Assembly: GCF_007570835.1 (NCBI RefSeq)
Contig: NZ_SUNC01000001.1
Coordinates: forward strand, 496,001-560,000
DNA length: 64,000 nucleotides
DNA from: Croceicoccus sediminis
GTDB taxonomy: Bacteria > Pseudomonadota > Alphaproteobacteria > Sphingomonadales > Sphingomonadaceae
Reading direction: 5' to 3'
In this document: piece after piece, positions 16,415 to 26,718 of the stretch
How the letters are laid out: every line of letters starts with the position of its first letter
How positions within the stretch are numbered: the first letter of the stretch is position 1
Translations under genes and position numbers: made by a program
The notes under the pieces: generated by a model
Seen by the model: the letters and a program-made list of their open reading frames with translations, nothing else
The model's database searches: none
Told to the model about the DNA's origin: nothing

Positions 16415-16855
16415 TCAGCGAAGGACCAGCGGCTCCCAACCGGGCGGAGCAAGTTCGAAACCGGAAAAATCAAAGCCGGGCGTGACGATGCAGGTGACCA
16501 GTGTCCATTCGCCCAGCGGCTCGGCCGATTGCCATGCATGAGGCAGGTAGAGATGCTGCATCTCGTGCCCGCCGGCGAGATCGGGGCCCAGGATCGTATC
16601 GGGTAGCCCGATTTCCCCGTGCGCGCCCTCCGCTCCCCGCAACAGCAAGGGGCCGCCTGCGTTGTAGATCCACATTTCCGCCGCATCGACGCGATGCCAA
16701 TGCGATCGCTCGCCCGTTTTCAGCAGGAAATGGATGCCGGTCGCCAGCGCGCGGTCATCCGAGGGCGAAGGCTCTCGCCATGTTTCGCGATACCATCCGC
16801 CTTCGGGATGCGGTTGCAGGCCCAGTTGCCTGATGACCTCGTCAGCGGTGTCCAT
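16415..16855 (-). CDS. Cupin_5 (DUF985) family protein
   Basis: A 146-residue single-cupin protein of the DUF985/Cupin_5 family. Typical stretches are LQPHPEGGWYRETWR at residues 15-29, the metal-site SHWHRVDAAEMW and the C-terminal TPGFDFSGFEL. These proteins bind a metal ion in a beta-barrel, but no reaction has been settled for the family. It lies 9 bp upstream of nothing on its own strand; the M23 gene stop sits 10 bp beyond its start. No function is inferred from context. Confidence 0.85.
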   Translation of the reverse strand: MDTADEVIRQLGLQPHPEGGWYRETWREPSPSDDRALATGIHFLLKTGERSHWHRVDAAEMWIYNAGGPLLLRGAEGAHGEIGLPDTILGPDLAGGHEMQHLYLPHAWQSAEPLGEWTLVTCIVTPGFDFSGFELAPPGWEPLVLR

Positions 16856-16864
16856 GGGCGAAGC

Positions 16865-17566
16865 CTAGTCCGCCGTACCGCCTGTCAGCAAGGGATACGG
16901 ATTTCGCGGCGTGCCTTCCCACCACGATTCGTCGGGGCGCATCTGCATGACCGCGAAATGAAGGTGCGGCGCGGCAGGATCGGCATTGCCGGTCGCGCCC
17001 ACCGTCCCGATGCGTTGCCCTGCCCGGACGAATTCGCCCTCTTCCAATCCCGGCGCATAAGTATCGAGATGCGCATAATAATAGATCGTCGCACCATCGG
17101 CGCTGCGCACGTAGATCGTCTTGCCGCCGTCATCGGACAGGAACAGCTTTTCAACCGTGCCTTGTGCCGCGGCAACGACAGGCGTGCCCGTTGGGGCCAT
17201 GATGTCGAGCGCCTCGTGACTGCGCGATCCGCGCGGCGCATCGTATGTGTCAATCAGGGCCGATGAAGCGACGCCCTCCACCGGAATGCGCAAGGCACCG
17301 ACCGGCTTTAGCGGCTGGACCGGGGAGACCATCTCGATCGGTACGACGTCCTTAGGTAGGCGATCGTCCGCATCGGGCGAAACCGTGGTTACGGGCTCGT
17401 CAGGCTCAACCCTCGGCGCGAAAAGGTTCACGCCCGCGAAAGCCAGCAACACGATCCAGGCCAGCGACGTCAGCCCTGCGGTGACGAGCACGATACGCAA
17501 ATCCCGCCCGAACCGCCGCATGCGCGACGGCCGGGCGGGGGCGGTGACGGCTTCGGTCTCGCTCAT
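16865..17566 (-). CDS. M23-family metallopeptidase (LytM-type), membrane anchored
   Basis: A 233-residue protein with a single N-terminal transmembrane helix (about residues 26-48) and a periplasmic C-terminal M23 domain. Zinc ligands are visible in SRSHEALDIM (His and Asp) and HLHF. It probably cleaves peptide cross-links in peptidoglycan, or activates amidases. The start at 17566 is chosen because it forms an ATGA overlap with the stop of the L,D-transpeptidase gene; a longer in-frame start at 17644 would lie inside that gene. The pairing of a cross-linking and a cross-link-cutting enzyme suggests coordinated wall remodelling. Confidence 0.9.
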   Translation of the reverse strand: MSETEAVTAPARPSRMRRFGRDLRIVLVTAGLTSLAWIVLLAFAGVNLFAPRVEPDEPVTTVSPDADDRLPKDVVPIEMVSPVQPLKPVGALRIPVEGVASSALIDTYDAPRGSRSHEALDIMAPTGTPVVAAAQGTVEKLFLSDDGGKTIYVRSADGATIYYYAHLDTYAPGLEEGEFVRAGQRIGTVGATGNADPAAPHLHFAVMQMRPDESWWEGTPRNPYPLLTGGTAD

Positions 17567-18780
17567 TCCTGGAAGATGACCTGCGTGCTTTGCGAAACCA
17601 TCTCGGCAAGGCGCGCGGCGTCCCAGTTGGTCAAGCGGACACACCCATGGCTCTGCGCGCGACCAATGGTTTCAGGCGCTGGCGTGCCGTGAATGCCGTA
17701 GTGTTCCTTTGAAAGGTCGATCCAGACCACGCCGACCGGGCCATTCGGGCCAGGCGGCAACTGCTGCGGCTCCTCATCATCGGGCACATCCCAGAACAGC
17801 GAGGGATCGTAGGCGAACGGAGGATTGTGCGCGATGCCGGTGATCTTCCACTCGCCGATCGGAAGCGGATCGTGGCTCGATCCGCTAGTGATCGTGAACG
17901 CGGCGACCAGCTTGCCCTCGGCGTCATAGGCCTTGAGCGTGTCTTCCGACTTGTCCGCCACGATCTTCGTCACTTCGGGCTGATCGGTCCCGACGCCAAG
18001 CATCTGCAACGTATCGCGCCATTTCGAATCGGTATCTGCAGAACGATCGATGAAATCGGCGCCGATGTTGGGCACGCGGATCTGCTGCCCGGCAGCGAAC
18101 TTGCTTGCCGGAGCGGCTTCCGCACCGTCCGACGCGGTCGCACTGGGTGTCGGTGTCGGTGTGGGCGTCGCGGTCGGGGTTGCCGTGGCATCGGCCGCCG
18201 GGGTCGTTTCGCTTGTCGCGGGCTTGCCGTTCGGGTTCAGCATTTCGAGCGTCTCGACCGTCGTGTGAAAACGTTCGGCCAGCTTTTCATCGAGCGATTC
18301 GTACCCGAGCCGGGTCATCTTCGCCTTTTCAGCCGGATCTTCGGGCAGCTTTTCAAACCGGCCCACGGCGAATTCCTCAGGGATGGTCACGACGCGGGTT
18401 GCCGGAATATCCTGCCAACGCTGCAAGGCCTCCTTCGTGGCCTCGTCCAGCTTTCCCGACTGGTCCAGCTCGTTCGCTTCCTGAAAGGAAACGAGAGCGT
18501 TTTCGGTGGAAAGGCCCATCTTGCCGTCGATCACGCCCGGCGAAAAGCCGAGCCGATCGAGCACGACCTGCGCCTGCATGATCGGGCGATCTTCCGCGTC
18601 GGGAATCGCAACCTGATCCTGCACGTCGCCGCGATCGTTGCTGCGCATCGAATCGGCGAAGTTCGAATCCGTGGTCTGCGTCGCGGTAGGTTCCGGCGCG
18701 GGCGCTTGCTCATTTCCCGAACAGGCGGCAAGGGCCAGCATGACTGGAAGGCCGAAAAGCAGTGTCGATTTGCGGATCAT
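17563..18780 (-). CDS. L,D-transpeptidase lipoprotein (YkuD) with peptidoglycan-binding domain
   Basis: A 405-residue exported lipoprotein: the signal peptide ends in LALAAC with Cys20 as the lipidated residue. A PG_binding_1-like domain follows (about 66-120), then a Thr/Pro/Ala-rich linker with TPTPTPTP, and a C-terminal YkuD catalytic domain. The active site is SHGCVRL with Cys380 and the upstream His in HGTPAPETIG. It would form 3-3 cross-links or attach proteins to peptidoglycan. It overlaps the M23 gene by 4 bp. A hairpin and a GGGAATTCCC palindrome lie directly before its start codon. Confidence 0.93.
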   Translation of the reverse strand: MIRKSTLLFGLPVMLALAACSGNEQAPAPEPTATQTTDSNFADSMRSNDRGDVQDQVAIPDAEDRPIMQAQVVLDRLGFSPGVIDGKMGLSTENALVSFQEANELDQSGKLDEATKEALQRWQDIPATRVVTIPEEFAVGRFEKLPEDPAEKAKMTRLGYESLDEKLAERFHTTVETLEMLNPNGKPATSETTPAADATATPTATPTPTPTPSATASDGAEAAPASKFAAGQQIRVPNIGADFIDRSADTDSKWRDTLQMLGVGTDQPEVTKIVADKSEDTLKAYDAEGKLVAAFTITSGSSHDPLPIGEWKITGIAHNPPFAYDPSLFWDVPDDEEPQQLPPGPNGPVGVVWIDLSKEHYGIHGTPAPETIGRAQSHGCVRLTNWDAARLAEMVSQSTQVIFQE

Positions 18781-18812
18781 GGGAATTCCCGAAGATTTCT
18801 ATTGTCTTCGGG
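18781..18812 (-). promoter_or_regulatory. Stem-loop and palindrome in the leader of the L,D-transpeptidase gene
   Basis: CCCGAAGA pairs with TCTTCGGG around a 9-nt loop (18788-18812), and an adjoining GGGAATTCCC palindrome (18781-18790) touches the ATG. This is where a ribosome binding site would be, so the structure could limit translation or end thiE transcripts. No T-run follows it. Confidence 0.4.
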
Positions 18813-18852
18813 AGCAACGCGCGAAACCCCGGTTGGGTCCGCAGGGCGAAGA

Positions 18853-19503
18853 TCAGGTCTCCGGTTCAGGTGGCGGCGCGTCCTCGATCGCCTTGGCAAA
18901 GGCCTGCACGGCGGCAACCTCGTCCCCATTCCACACGGCGCCGCACACGGCCAGGAAATCCGCCCCGGCTGTCACCAGCGGTACGCAATTTTCGGGTGTG
19001 ATCCCGCCGATGGCGACCGAGGGCAGCTCGAAAACGTGGAACCACCATTCCAGTAGGTCCAGTCCGGCCCGGTGCTCGGTTTCCTTGGTTTCGGTCGGGA
19101 AGAAAGCGCCGAATGCGACGTAGTCGGCACCGTCCTCACCCGCCTGCATGGCAAAGTGGCGGCTGTCGTGGCAGGTCACGCCGATCTGCGCATCACGGCC
19201 AAGCCGTTCGCGCGCGTCCTTCACTTCGCCGTCGGACTGGCCAAGATGCACGCCGTCGGCATTGAGGCGCTTTGCCAGTGCGATCGAATCGTTGACGATG
19301 AAGGCCACGTCCCGGTCCGCGCACATCTTCTGCAGCGGTTCTGCAAGGCGGGCGGCCTCGTGTTGATCCTCAATCCCTTTCACGCGGAACTGGAACGCGG
19401 TGACGACGCCCTTCCCCGCATCGAGTGCGCGGGCAAGCCGGTCGGGGAAATCGCCCGATACGTCGAGCGGGGATATCAGGTAAAGCTGGCACGTTGTGTT
19501 CAT
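18853..19503 (-). CDS. thiE: Thiamine phosphate synthase
   Basis: A 216-residue TIM-barrel of the ThiE/TenI family, which joins the pyrimidine and thiazole halves of thiamine phosphate. Signatures are QFRVKG at about 38-43, FIVNDSIALAKRLNADGVHLGQ, IGVTCHDSRH, YVAFGAFFPTETK and the phosphate-binding VAIGGITPEN. QFRVKG differs from the usual QLRxK but keeps the Arg and Lys. Only 41 bp precede it, so there is no room for a TPP riboswitch. It is on the same strand as, and downstream of, the aldolase-pgk-gap-tkt group; transketolase needs its end product. Confidence 0.87.
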   Translation of the reverse strand: MNTTCQLYLISPLDVSGDFPDRLARALDAGKGVVTAFQFRVKGIEDQHEAARLAEPLQKMCADRDVAFIVNDSIALAKRLNADGVHLGQSDGEVKDARERLGRDAQIGVTCHDSRHFAMQAGEDGADYVAFGAFFPTETKETEHRAGLDLLEWWFHVFELPSVAIGGITPENCVPLVTAGADFLAVCGAVWNGDEVAAVQAFAKAIEDAPPPEPET

Positions 19504-19544
19504 GTGCCGCGCCTTAGATCACCAGCGAAGGAGTGTGAAGCTGA

Positions 19545-19961
19545 ATGCTGAAGTCGTTTGCCGCCGCTGCGCTGATGGCTGGCCTGACACTGTCCGCCTG
19601 CGCCACCGTACCGCCCGTCGCCGCCCCCGCCGCAGCGGGCACGCCAGTGTCGCTGAACCAGCCGGTGTACGTGGGCGATGTCGTGGTTACGCCGTTGGCC
19701 GTGAAGGAAGACAGCCGCTGCCCCGCGAACGTACAATGCGTCTGGGCGGGGCGCGTTGTGGTGACCACGCAGATCGACGGGCCGGACGACGCATGGCGCG
19801 ACACGCGCGACCTGGAGCTGGAGAAGTCACAGGCGCCGAGCGGCATGACCGTGCGGCTGGCCGAGGTCAGCCCGGCGAAAACGGCAGGCGCGGAAATAGC
19901 GCCTGCCGATTATCGCTTTCGCTTCGATGCCGAGCGTACGTGGTATACCCGGCCCGAATAG
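19545..19961 (+). CDS. Small lipoprotein of unknown function with CPxxxxCVWAG motif
   Basis: A 138-residue exported protein: signal peptide with LSAC lipobox and Cys19 as lipidation site, then an Ala/Pro-rich segment and a compact beta-rich domain. The stretch EDSRCPANVQCVWAG (about residues 53-67) carries two cysteines that likely form a disulfide in the periplasm. I recall this motif from uncharacterised proteobacterial lipoproteins but know no function. It is a lone plus-strand gene between thiE and the aldolase gene, ending 6 bp before the convergent aldolase stop. Confidence 0.75.
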   Translation: MLKSFAAAALMAGLTLSACATVPPVAAPAAAGTPVSLNQPVYVGDVVVTPLAVKEDSRCPANVQCVWAGRVVVTTQIDGPDDAWRDTRDLELEKSQAPSGMTVRLAEVSPAKTAGAEIAPADYRFRFDAERTWYTRPE

Positions 19962-19967
19962 GCAGGA

Positions 19968-20840
19968 TCAGGCCACGCTTGCCGCGTAGATCTGGTCGAT
20001 CGCATCGCCCAGAGTCTTGTCGAACTCTTCGTCCGACTGTCCGGCGCGCAGGTCCTGCAACAGGCCGCGGCTGAAGCTGGCGATCATGCCCTTGTTCTGG
20101 GCAAGCTTCTCGCAAGCCTCGTCGGTGGAATACCCGCCCGACAGCGCGACGACGGCCAACACCTTGGGATGGGCGATCAGGTCGGCATAAAGGTTCGCCT
20201 CGACCGGGATCGACAGCTTGAGCATGACCTGCTCGTCCATCGCCTCAAGATTCTTGAGGATCTCGGCCTTCAGGATCTTCTCACCCTCGGCGCGGCCCTC
20301 GGCCTTGATCGAGTATTCCGGCTCCAGCATCGGGACCAGCCCTGCGGCCAGGACCTGGCGGCCAACCTCGAACTGCTGCGCGACGATGGCAGCGATGCCT
20401 TCGGGGTTCGCCTCGTTGATGACCGAGCGTTCCTTGGTGCCGAACACGCCAAGCGCCTTGGCACGGGCCAGCAGCGTGTCGAGTTCCGGCATCGGCTTCA
20501 TCATCTGGACGCCGTTGGCTTCGTCTTCCAGACCCTTGTCGATCTTGATGAACGGCACGATGCCGCGATCGATCAGGGCCTGCGGGGTCGGTTTGCCTTC
20601 GACCTGGCCGTCCATCGTCTTTTCGAACAGGATCGCGCCAATCACCTTGCCGTTCGAAAACGACGGGCTGGTGATGATGCGGCTGCGCATCTCATGGATT
20701 TTGGCGAACATTTCTTCATCGCCCGACCACTCGCTATCGTCCACGCCGTAACCGCGCAGTGCCTTCGGGGTCGAACCGCCCGACTGGTCGAGCGCGGCGA
20801 TAAAGCCTTGTCCGTCGGCAATCTGCTTCTTCATATCCAT
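19968..20840 (-). CDS. Class I fructose-bisphosphate aldolase
   Basis: A 290-residue class I (Schiff-base) aldolase of the type with N-terminal ALDQSGGSTPKAL. The likely catalytic lysines are in FIKIDKG and MLKLSIP, and the C-terminal phosphate-binding VVALSGGYS and SFSRGL are present. It cleaves fructose 1,6-bisphosphate in glycolysis and condenses trioses in gluconeogenesis. It lies 43 bp downstream of pgk on the same strand. A second ATG two codons in (20834) could also be used. Many bacteria use a class II enzyme at this step. Confidence 0.93.
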   Translation of the reverse strand: MDMKKQIADGQGFIAALDQSGGSTPKALRGYGVDDSEWSGDEEMFAKIHEMRSRIITSPSFSNGKVIGAILFEKTMDGQVEGKPTPQALIDRGIVPFIKIDKGLEDEANGVQMMKPMPELDTLLARAKALGVFGTKERSVINEANPEGIAAIVAQQFEVGRQVLAAGLVPMLEPEYSIKAEGRAEGEKILKAEILKNLEAMDEQVMLKLSIPVEANLYADLIAHPKVLAVVALSGGYSTDEACEKLAQNKGMIASFSRGLLQDLRAGQSDEEFDKTLGDAIDQIYAASVA

Positions 20841-20883
20841 CTAGTCTGCGCTCCCTCGTCGCATTGAAACCGGTGCGCCGCCT

Positions 20884-22083
20884 TTATTGCGACAGGGCGG
20901 CAACACCGGGCAGTTCCTTGCCTTCCATCCATTCGAGGAAGGCACCGCCTGCAGTTGAAATATAAGTGAAATCACCGGCCACGCCGGCATGGTTCAAGGC
21001 CGCGACCGTATCGCCGCCGCCTGCGACCGAGACAAGCGAGCCTTCCTTCGAAAGCGCCGCCGCGGTGCGGGCAAGAGCGACCGTCGCCGCATCGAACGGC
21101 TCGGTCTCGAACGCGCCCATCGGGCCGTTCCAGACCAGCGTCCGGCAGGTCTTGAGAACGTCTCCCAACGCCTCGACCGCCTGCGGGCCGACGTCGAGGA
21201 TCATTTCGTCCTCGGCAACTTCGTGCACGTTGCAGGTGCGCATCGAAGGCGGGTTCGCGGCGAATTCCTTCGACACCACGACATCGTAGGGCAAGTGCAC
21301 GGTGCAACCGGACGCGTCCGCCGCTTCCATGATCTCTTCTGCCGTGCCGGTCAGGTCATGTTCGCAAAGCGACTTGCCGACATCGACCCCGCGCGCAGCA
21401 AGGAAGGTATTGGCCATGCCCCCGCCGATGATCAGGTGATCGACCTGGCCGACAAGATGGCGCAGCACGTCGAGCTTGGACGAAACCTTGGCCCCGCCGA
21501 CAACGGCTGCGACCGGCTTTTCCGGGCTACCCAGCGCCTTGTCGAGCGCTTCTAGTTCCTTCTGCATCGAACGGCCCGCATAGGACGGCAGGAACTTCGT
21601 CAGCCCTTCGGTCGAGGCATGGGCGCGGTGCGCGGCGGAAAACGCATCGTTCACGTAGAGATCGCCGTTTGCGGCAATGGCCTTGGCAAAATCAGGATCG
21701 TTCTTTTCCTCACCCGGCCAGAAGCGGGTGTTTTCCAGGATTGCGATGTCACCGTTGCGCATGATGCCGACCGACTGTTCGACGACTTCGCCCGCCACTT
21801 CGGGCACGAACATGATCTCTCGGCCCAGAACGTCCTGAACCGCATCGATCACCATCGACAGGCTCATCGTCGAATTGCGCGCGCCCTTCGGACGTCCGAA
21901 ATGCGCCAGCAGCAGCACCTTGGCACCGGCATCGGCGAGTTCGAGGATCGTGGGGGCAGAAGCAGTGATGCGCGTCTTGTCGGTCACCTGCCCGCCGTTC
22001 ATCGGCAGGTTCAGATCGACACGGACCAACGCGACCTTGCCCGAAACATCGCCGACATCGTCCAGCGTGCGGAAGTTGCTCAT
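20884..22083 (-). CDS. pgk: Phosphoglycerate kinase
   Basis: A 399-residue two-domain kinase that interconverts 1,3-bisphosphoglycerate and 3-phosphoglycerate with ADP/ATP. The N-terminal [11 protein letters not shown] and HFGRPKG form the substrate site; the C-terminal [10 protein letters not shown] and [12 protein letters not shown] bind nucleotide. Its start codon overlaps the stop of the MOSC gene by 4 bp, so gap, MOSC, pgk and aldolase read as one transcription unit. Length matches the family. Confidence 0.97.
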   Translation of the reverse strand: MSNFRTLDDVGDVSGKVALVRVDLNLPMNGGQVTDKTRITASAPTILELADAGAKVLLLAHFGRPKGARNSTMSLSMVIDAVQDVLGREIMFVPEVAGEVVEQSVGIMRNGDIAILENTRFWPGEEKNDPDFAKAIAANGDLYVNDAFSAAHRAHASTEGLTKFLPSYAGRSMQKELEALDKALGSPEKPVAAVVGGAKVSSKLDVLRHLVGQVDHLIIGGGMANTFLAARGVDVGKSLCEHDLTGTAEEIMEAADASGCTVHLPYDVVVSKEFAANPPSMRTCNVHEVAEDEMILDVGPQAVEALGDVLKTCRTLVWNGPMGAFETEPFDAATVALARTAAALSKEGSLVSVAGGGDTVAALNHAGVAGDFTYISTAGGAFLEWMEGKELPGVAALSQ

Positions 22084-22562
22084 TCTTCGATCCTTATGGT
22101 GTCGCCGGCACGGATCGTGCCTTCTTCAAGCACGCGGCCAAGCACGCCGCCCCGCCAATCGGGGGTCAGCGCGGCCTTCAGTCCGGCGTGGATTTCTTCC
22201 ATGCGGCTGCACGGATCGCATTCCTGCACGACCTCGATCACGACATCGTCGCCGATGCGGATGCGTGCGCCTTCGGTGCGCGGCAGGGTCAGCCCCTCGA
22301 CCAGCAGGTTGGCGCGGCGTTCCTGCCAAGGGATGGCCCCGGCATCGAGACCGAGGTCCGACATTGCAGCGGCCCAGTCCTCCGCGCTGATGAGCGAGAC
22401 CTGCCGCTTGCGCGGGCCGTCCGGCTTCAGCGCGCCGCGATAGTCGCCCGCGATGCCCTCACGGACGGTCACTGCCGCCTCGTCGGTCAGTTCCACAGGG
22501 CCACGCGGACGATCGTGCCGCGCGATGCCGCCCAATCGTCCCGTAGCGCCCATGTCAGCCAA
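22080..22562 (-). CDS. MOSC-domain protein inserted between gap and pgk
   Basis: A 160-residue single MOSC domain, a beta-barrel found at the C-terminus of molybdenum cofactor sulfurases and in stand-alone proteins such as YiiM. The conserved cysteine region is ECDPCSRME (about 114-122), preceded by [12 protein letters not shown]. Stand-alone MOSC proteins are thought to move sulfur or handle Moco ligands; in YiiM-type proteins they reduce N-hydroxylated substrates. It lies 7 bp after gap and overlaps pgk by 4 bp, a surprising place for a Moco-related gene. Confidence 0.85.
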   Translation of the reverse strand: MADMGATGRLGGIARHDRPRGPVELTDEAAVTVREGIAGDYRGALKPDGPRKRQVSLISAEDWAAAMSDLGLDAGAIPWQERRANLLVEGLTLPRTEGARIRIGDDVVIEVVQECDPCSRMEEIHAGLKAALTPDWRGGVLGRVLEEGTIRAGDTIRIEE

Positions 22563-22568
22563 CCTCTC

Positions 22569-23576
22569 TTACAGGAAGCTCGCCATTTTGCCGGCGGTGT
22601 CGATCATGCGGTTCGAGAAGCCCCACTCGTTGTCGTACCAGGACACGACACGGGCAAGCTTGCCTTCGAGAACCGCGGTTTCGAGGCTGTCGACCGTCGA
22701 GCTGGCGGGATAGTGGTTGAAGTCCGACGAAACCAGCGGCTGGTCGGTATAGTCGAGAACGCCCTTCATCGCGCCTTGCGAAGCGGCCTTGAGCGCCGCG
22801 TTCAGTTCTTCCTTCGTCGTATCGCGCGAGGGCGTGAAGACGAGGTCGATGAGCGAGACGTTCGGGGTCGGCACGCGAACCGACGAACCATCGAGCTTGC
22901 CCTTCAGTTCGGGCAGGACGAGACCGACCGCACGGGCAGCGCCGGTGGTGGTCGGGATCATGTTCTGCGCACCGCCGCGCGCACGGCGCATGTCGGAGTG
23001 CATCTGGTCCAGCATGCGCTGGTCGTTGGTGTAGGAGTGAATCGTGGTCATGAAACCGCGCTCGATACCGACGGATTCCTGAAGAACCTTGGCAACGGGG
23101 GCGAGGCAGTTCGTGGTGCACGATGCGTTGGAGACGACGTCGTCCTCGGCCGTCAGGGTGTCCTGGTTCACACCGAACACGATGGTCTTCGAAACACCCG
23201 AGGCCGGAGCCGAGATCAGGACCTTCTTCGCGCCAGCCGCGATGTGCGGGCGGGCCGCTTCGTCCGACTGGAAGAAGCCGGTGCATTCGAGGACGATGTC
23301 GATACCCATGTCGCCGTGCGGCAGCTTGCCGGGCTCACGCTCGGACGTGACGGCGATCTTCTTGCCGTTCACGGTGATGCTGGCATCGCCTGCCTCGACC
23401 GTGCCGGGGAAACGGCCGTGCGTCGAATCGTACTGGAAAAGGAGCGCGTTTGCCTTGGCATCCGCCAGGTCGTTGATCGCAACGAGCTCGAGATCGTGGT
23501 CGTCACGTTCGAGGATAGCGCGAGCGACGAGCCGCCCGATACGTCCGAAACCGTTGATCGCAACCTTGGTCGCCAT
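22569..23576 (-). CDS. gap: Type I glyceraldehyde-3-phosphate dehydrogenase
   Basis: A 335-residue enzyme oxidising glyceraldehyde 3-phosphate to 1,3-bisphosphoglycerate. The N-terminal NGFGRIGR binds nucleotide, Asp36 in AINDLAD suggests NAD preference, and the catalytic Cys153 lies in SNASCTTNC. The conserved SWYDNEWGFSNRM is near the C-terminus. It starts 18 bp after tkt on the same strand and is followed by the MOSC gene. Confidence 0.97.
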   Translation of the reverse strand: MATKVAINGFGRIGRLVARAILERDDHDLELVAINDLADAKANALLFQYDSTHGRFPGTVEAGDASITVNGKKIAVTSEREPGKLPHGDMGIDIVLECTGFFQSDEAARPHIAAGAKKVLISAPASGVSKTIVFGVNQDTLTAEDDVVSNASCTTNCLAPVAKVLQESVGIERGFMTTIHSYTNDQRMLDQMHSDMRRARGGAQNMIPTTTGAARAVGLVLPELKGKLDGSSVRVPTPNVSLIDLVFTPSRDTTKEELNAALKAASQGAMKGVLDYTDQPLVSSDFNHYPASSTVDSLETAVLEGKLARVVSWYDNEWGFSNRMIDTAGKMASFL

Positions 23577-23593
23577 GCCAGTAAACTCCTGTC

Positions 23594-25606
<2,013 letters not shown>

Positions 25607-25841
25607 CTTCAGGCTCTTCCCGTTCAGCGCGCCAGGAGCGGGTGATTCGTTGCGGCGCTGCATTGCGGGTCCGACTGCCCCGCGTCAAGTTCACCACGGC
25701 CAGACGCGCGCGAGATGCCCCGATTGTCGCTTGGGAACGCCGGAATGTCGCTTTCGCGCGTTTAGGGGTTTGCCCGCCTTGCGACTATGCGCCATCGCCC
25801 CCAATTACCAATTCCGGAGCGGGGAAAGCGAATACCACATC
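25607..25841. other. Divergent intergenic region, tkt / coiled-coil gene
   Basis: 235 bp holding the promoters for the minus-strand tkt group and the plus-strand zapA operon. I see no clear repeats or operator dyads. An upstream ORF reading through to the coiled-coil gene exists but is not supported. Confidence 0.5.
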
Positions 25842-26051
25842 ATGGCAAAGACCGAGCGACTCGAAATGGAAGGCGCCCTCGACAGGCTGGAAGCCATGCT
25901 TGAGCGGCTGGAAAAGGCCGTGGTTAGGCCGAACCCGGCCCAGTCGGAGCTGGCAACCCTGAAAGTCGCGCACGAAGCGATGCGGCAGAAAGTCGGCACC
26001 GCGCTCGCCGATCTGGATGTCCTTCTCGAAGAATTCGGGAGCCACGGCTGA
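25842..26051 (+). CDS. Small coiled-coil protein upstream of zapA
   Basis: A 69-residue, almost wholly helical protein with leucine heptads in the first 40 residues (LEMEGALDRLEAMLERLEKAV) and a second helix from 46 to the end. Its stop codon overlaps the zapA ATG by one base (TGATG), so it is translated together with ZapA. ATG 25842 is the natural start; a longer frame beginning at 25497 would run through tkt. No family function is known to me. Coupling to zapA suggests a partner in Z-ring assembly. Confidence 0.75.
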   Translation: MAKTERLEMEGALDRLEAMLERLEKAVVRPNPAQSELATLKVAHEAMRQKVGTALADLDVLLEEFGSHG

Positions 26052-26371
26052 TGGCGAACCTCGACCTTGAAATCGGCGGCCGCCGTTTTGCCGTTTCCTG
26101 CCAGCCCGGCGAGGAAGGCCATATCGAACAACTTGGCCGCATGATCGACACGCGCGTGCGCGATGCCGGCGCGGTAGGACAGTCGGAACCGCGCATGCTC
26201 CTGTTCGGCGCACTCCTTCTGGCCGACGAGGTCCACGCATTAAGAGAGGGCGACGCTGCCCCCGCGATCGATCGCGACGAGGACAAGGCCATGTCCCGCA
26301 GGATCGATTCGATCACGGCCCGGATCGAAAATATCGTCCGGCACCTTGAGGGTGGCGACCACCATTCCTAG
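26051..26371 (+). CDS. zapA: Cell division protein ZapA
   Basis: A 106-residue protein with the ZapA layout: an N-terminal beta strand and globular part (LDLEIGGRRFAVSCQPGEE, then HIEQLGRMIDTRV) and a C-terminal coiled coil (about 68-100) for tetramer formation. ZapA bundles FtsZ filaments at the division site. It is preceded by the coiled-coil gene with a 1-bp overlap and followed by the 6S RNA candidate, the classic zapA-ssrS-cyclo-ligase order. Confidence 0.88.
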   Translation: MANLDLEIGGRRFAVSCQPGEEGHIEQLGRMIDTRVRDAGAVGQSEPRMLLFGALLLADEVHALREGDAAPAIDRDEDKAMSRRIDSITARIENIVRHLEGGDHHS

Positions 26372-26404
26372 ATTCAGCGCGACGGGTTCTGCCCGGCACG
26401 AGCC

Positions 26405-26600
26405 GACAGAACATCCCTGAGGCTATAACCAATCCTAGGGGGCTGTCCCTCGGCTGGCTCGTGGGCCGGCCGAAACGGTCCCCACCTGATGCTTAGGCGT
26501 CAGAGGATTTCATACGGCAAACGACCCATGGTGGGCCCGTCACCTTCGCTGTACCGGCTTTTCGCCCATGCCGGCCTGCAAATGGCGTAGGCTTGTGCTT
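26405..26600 (+). ncRNA. ssrS: Candidate 6S RNA (boundaries approximate)
   Basis: The 347-bp gap between zapA and the cyclo-ligase gene is where many proteobacteria encode 6S RNA, the RNA that binds sigma-70 RNA polymerase. The gap has no supported reading frame and is rich in complementary segments. GTGGG..CCG pairs with CGG..CCCAC at 26461-26485; GGCTGGC (26452-26458) pairs with GCCGGCC (26570-26576); GCCTGC pairs with GTAGGC at 26574-26592. A long helical rod with a central bulge is possible. The call rests mainly on gene order; ends were not determined. Confidence 0.5.
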
Positions 26601-26718
26601 CCGGTGCTCACGACCAGAAGGTCGCTCCGCTCCGGTTCTCGGCCTCCACCATTTTCGGCTTCGGCCTGAACGAAAATCCGGCACAGCTCTTTTCCTTATA
26701 ACAGGTGGCAACAACCGG

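Noticed and set aside
18130-18190. Tandem repeat in the L,D-transpeptidase gene
   Set aside because: The GTCGGTGTCGG-like repetition encodes a Thr/Pro linker and is ordinary low-complexity coding sequence, not an independent repeat element.
19504-19544. TPP riboswitch upstream of thiE
   Set aside because: Only 41 bp separate the thiE start from the divergent lipoprotein gene, too short for a THI-box.
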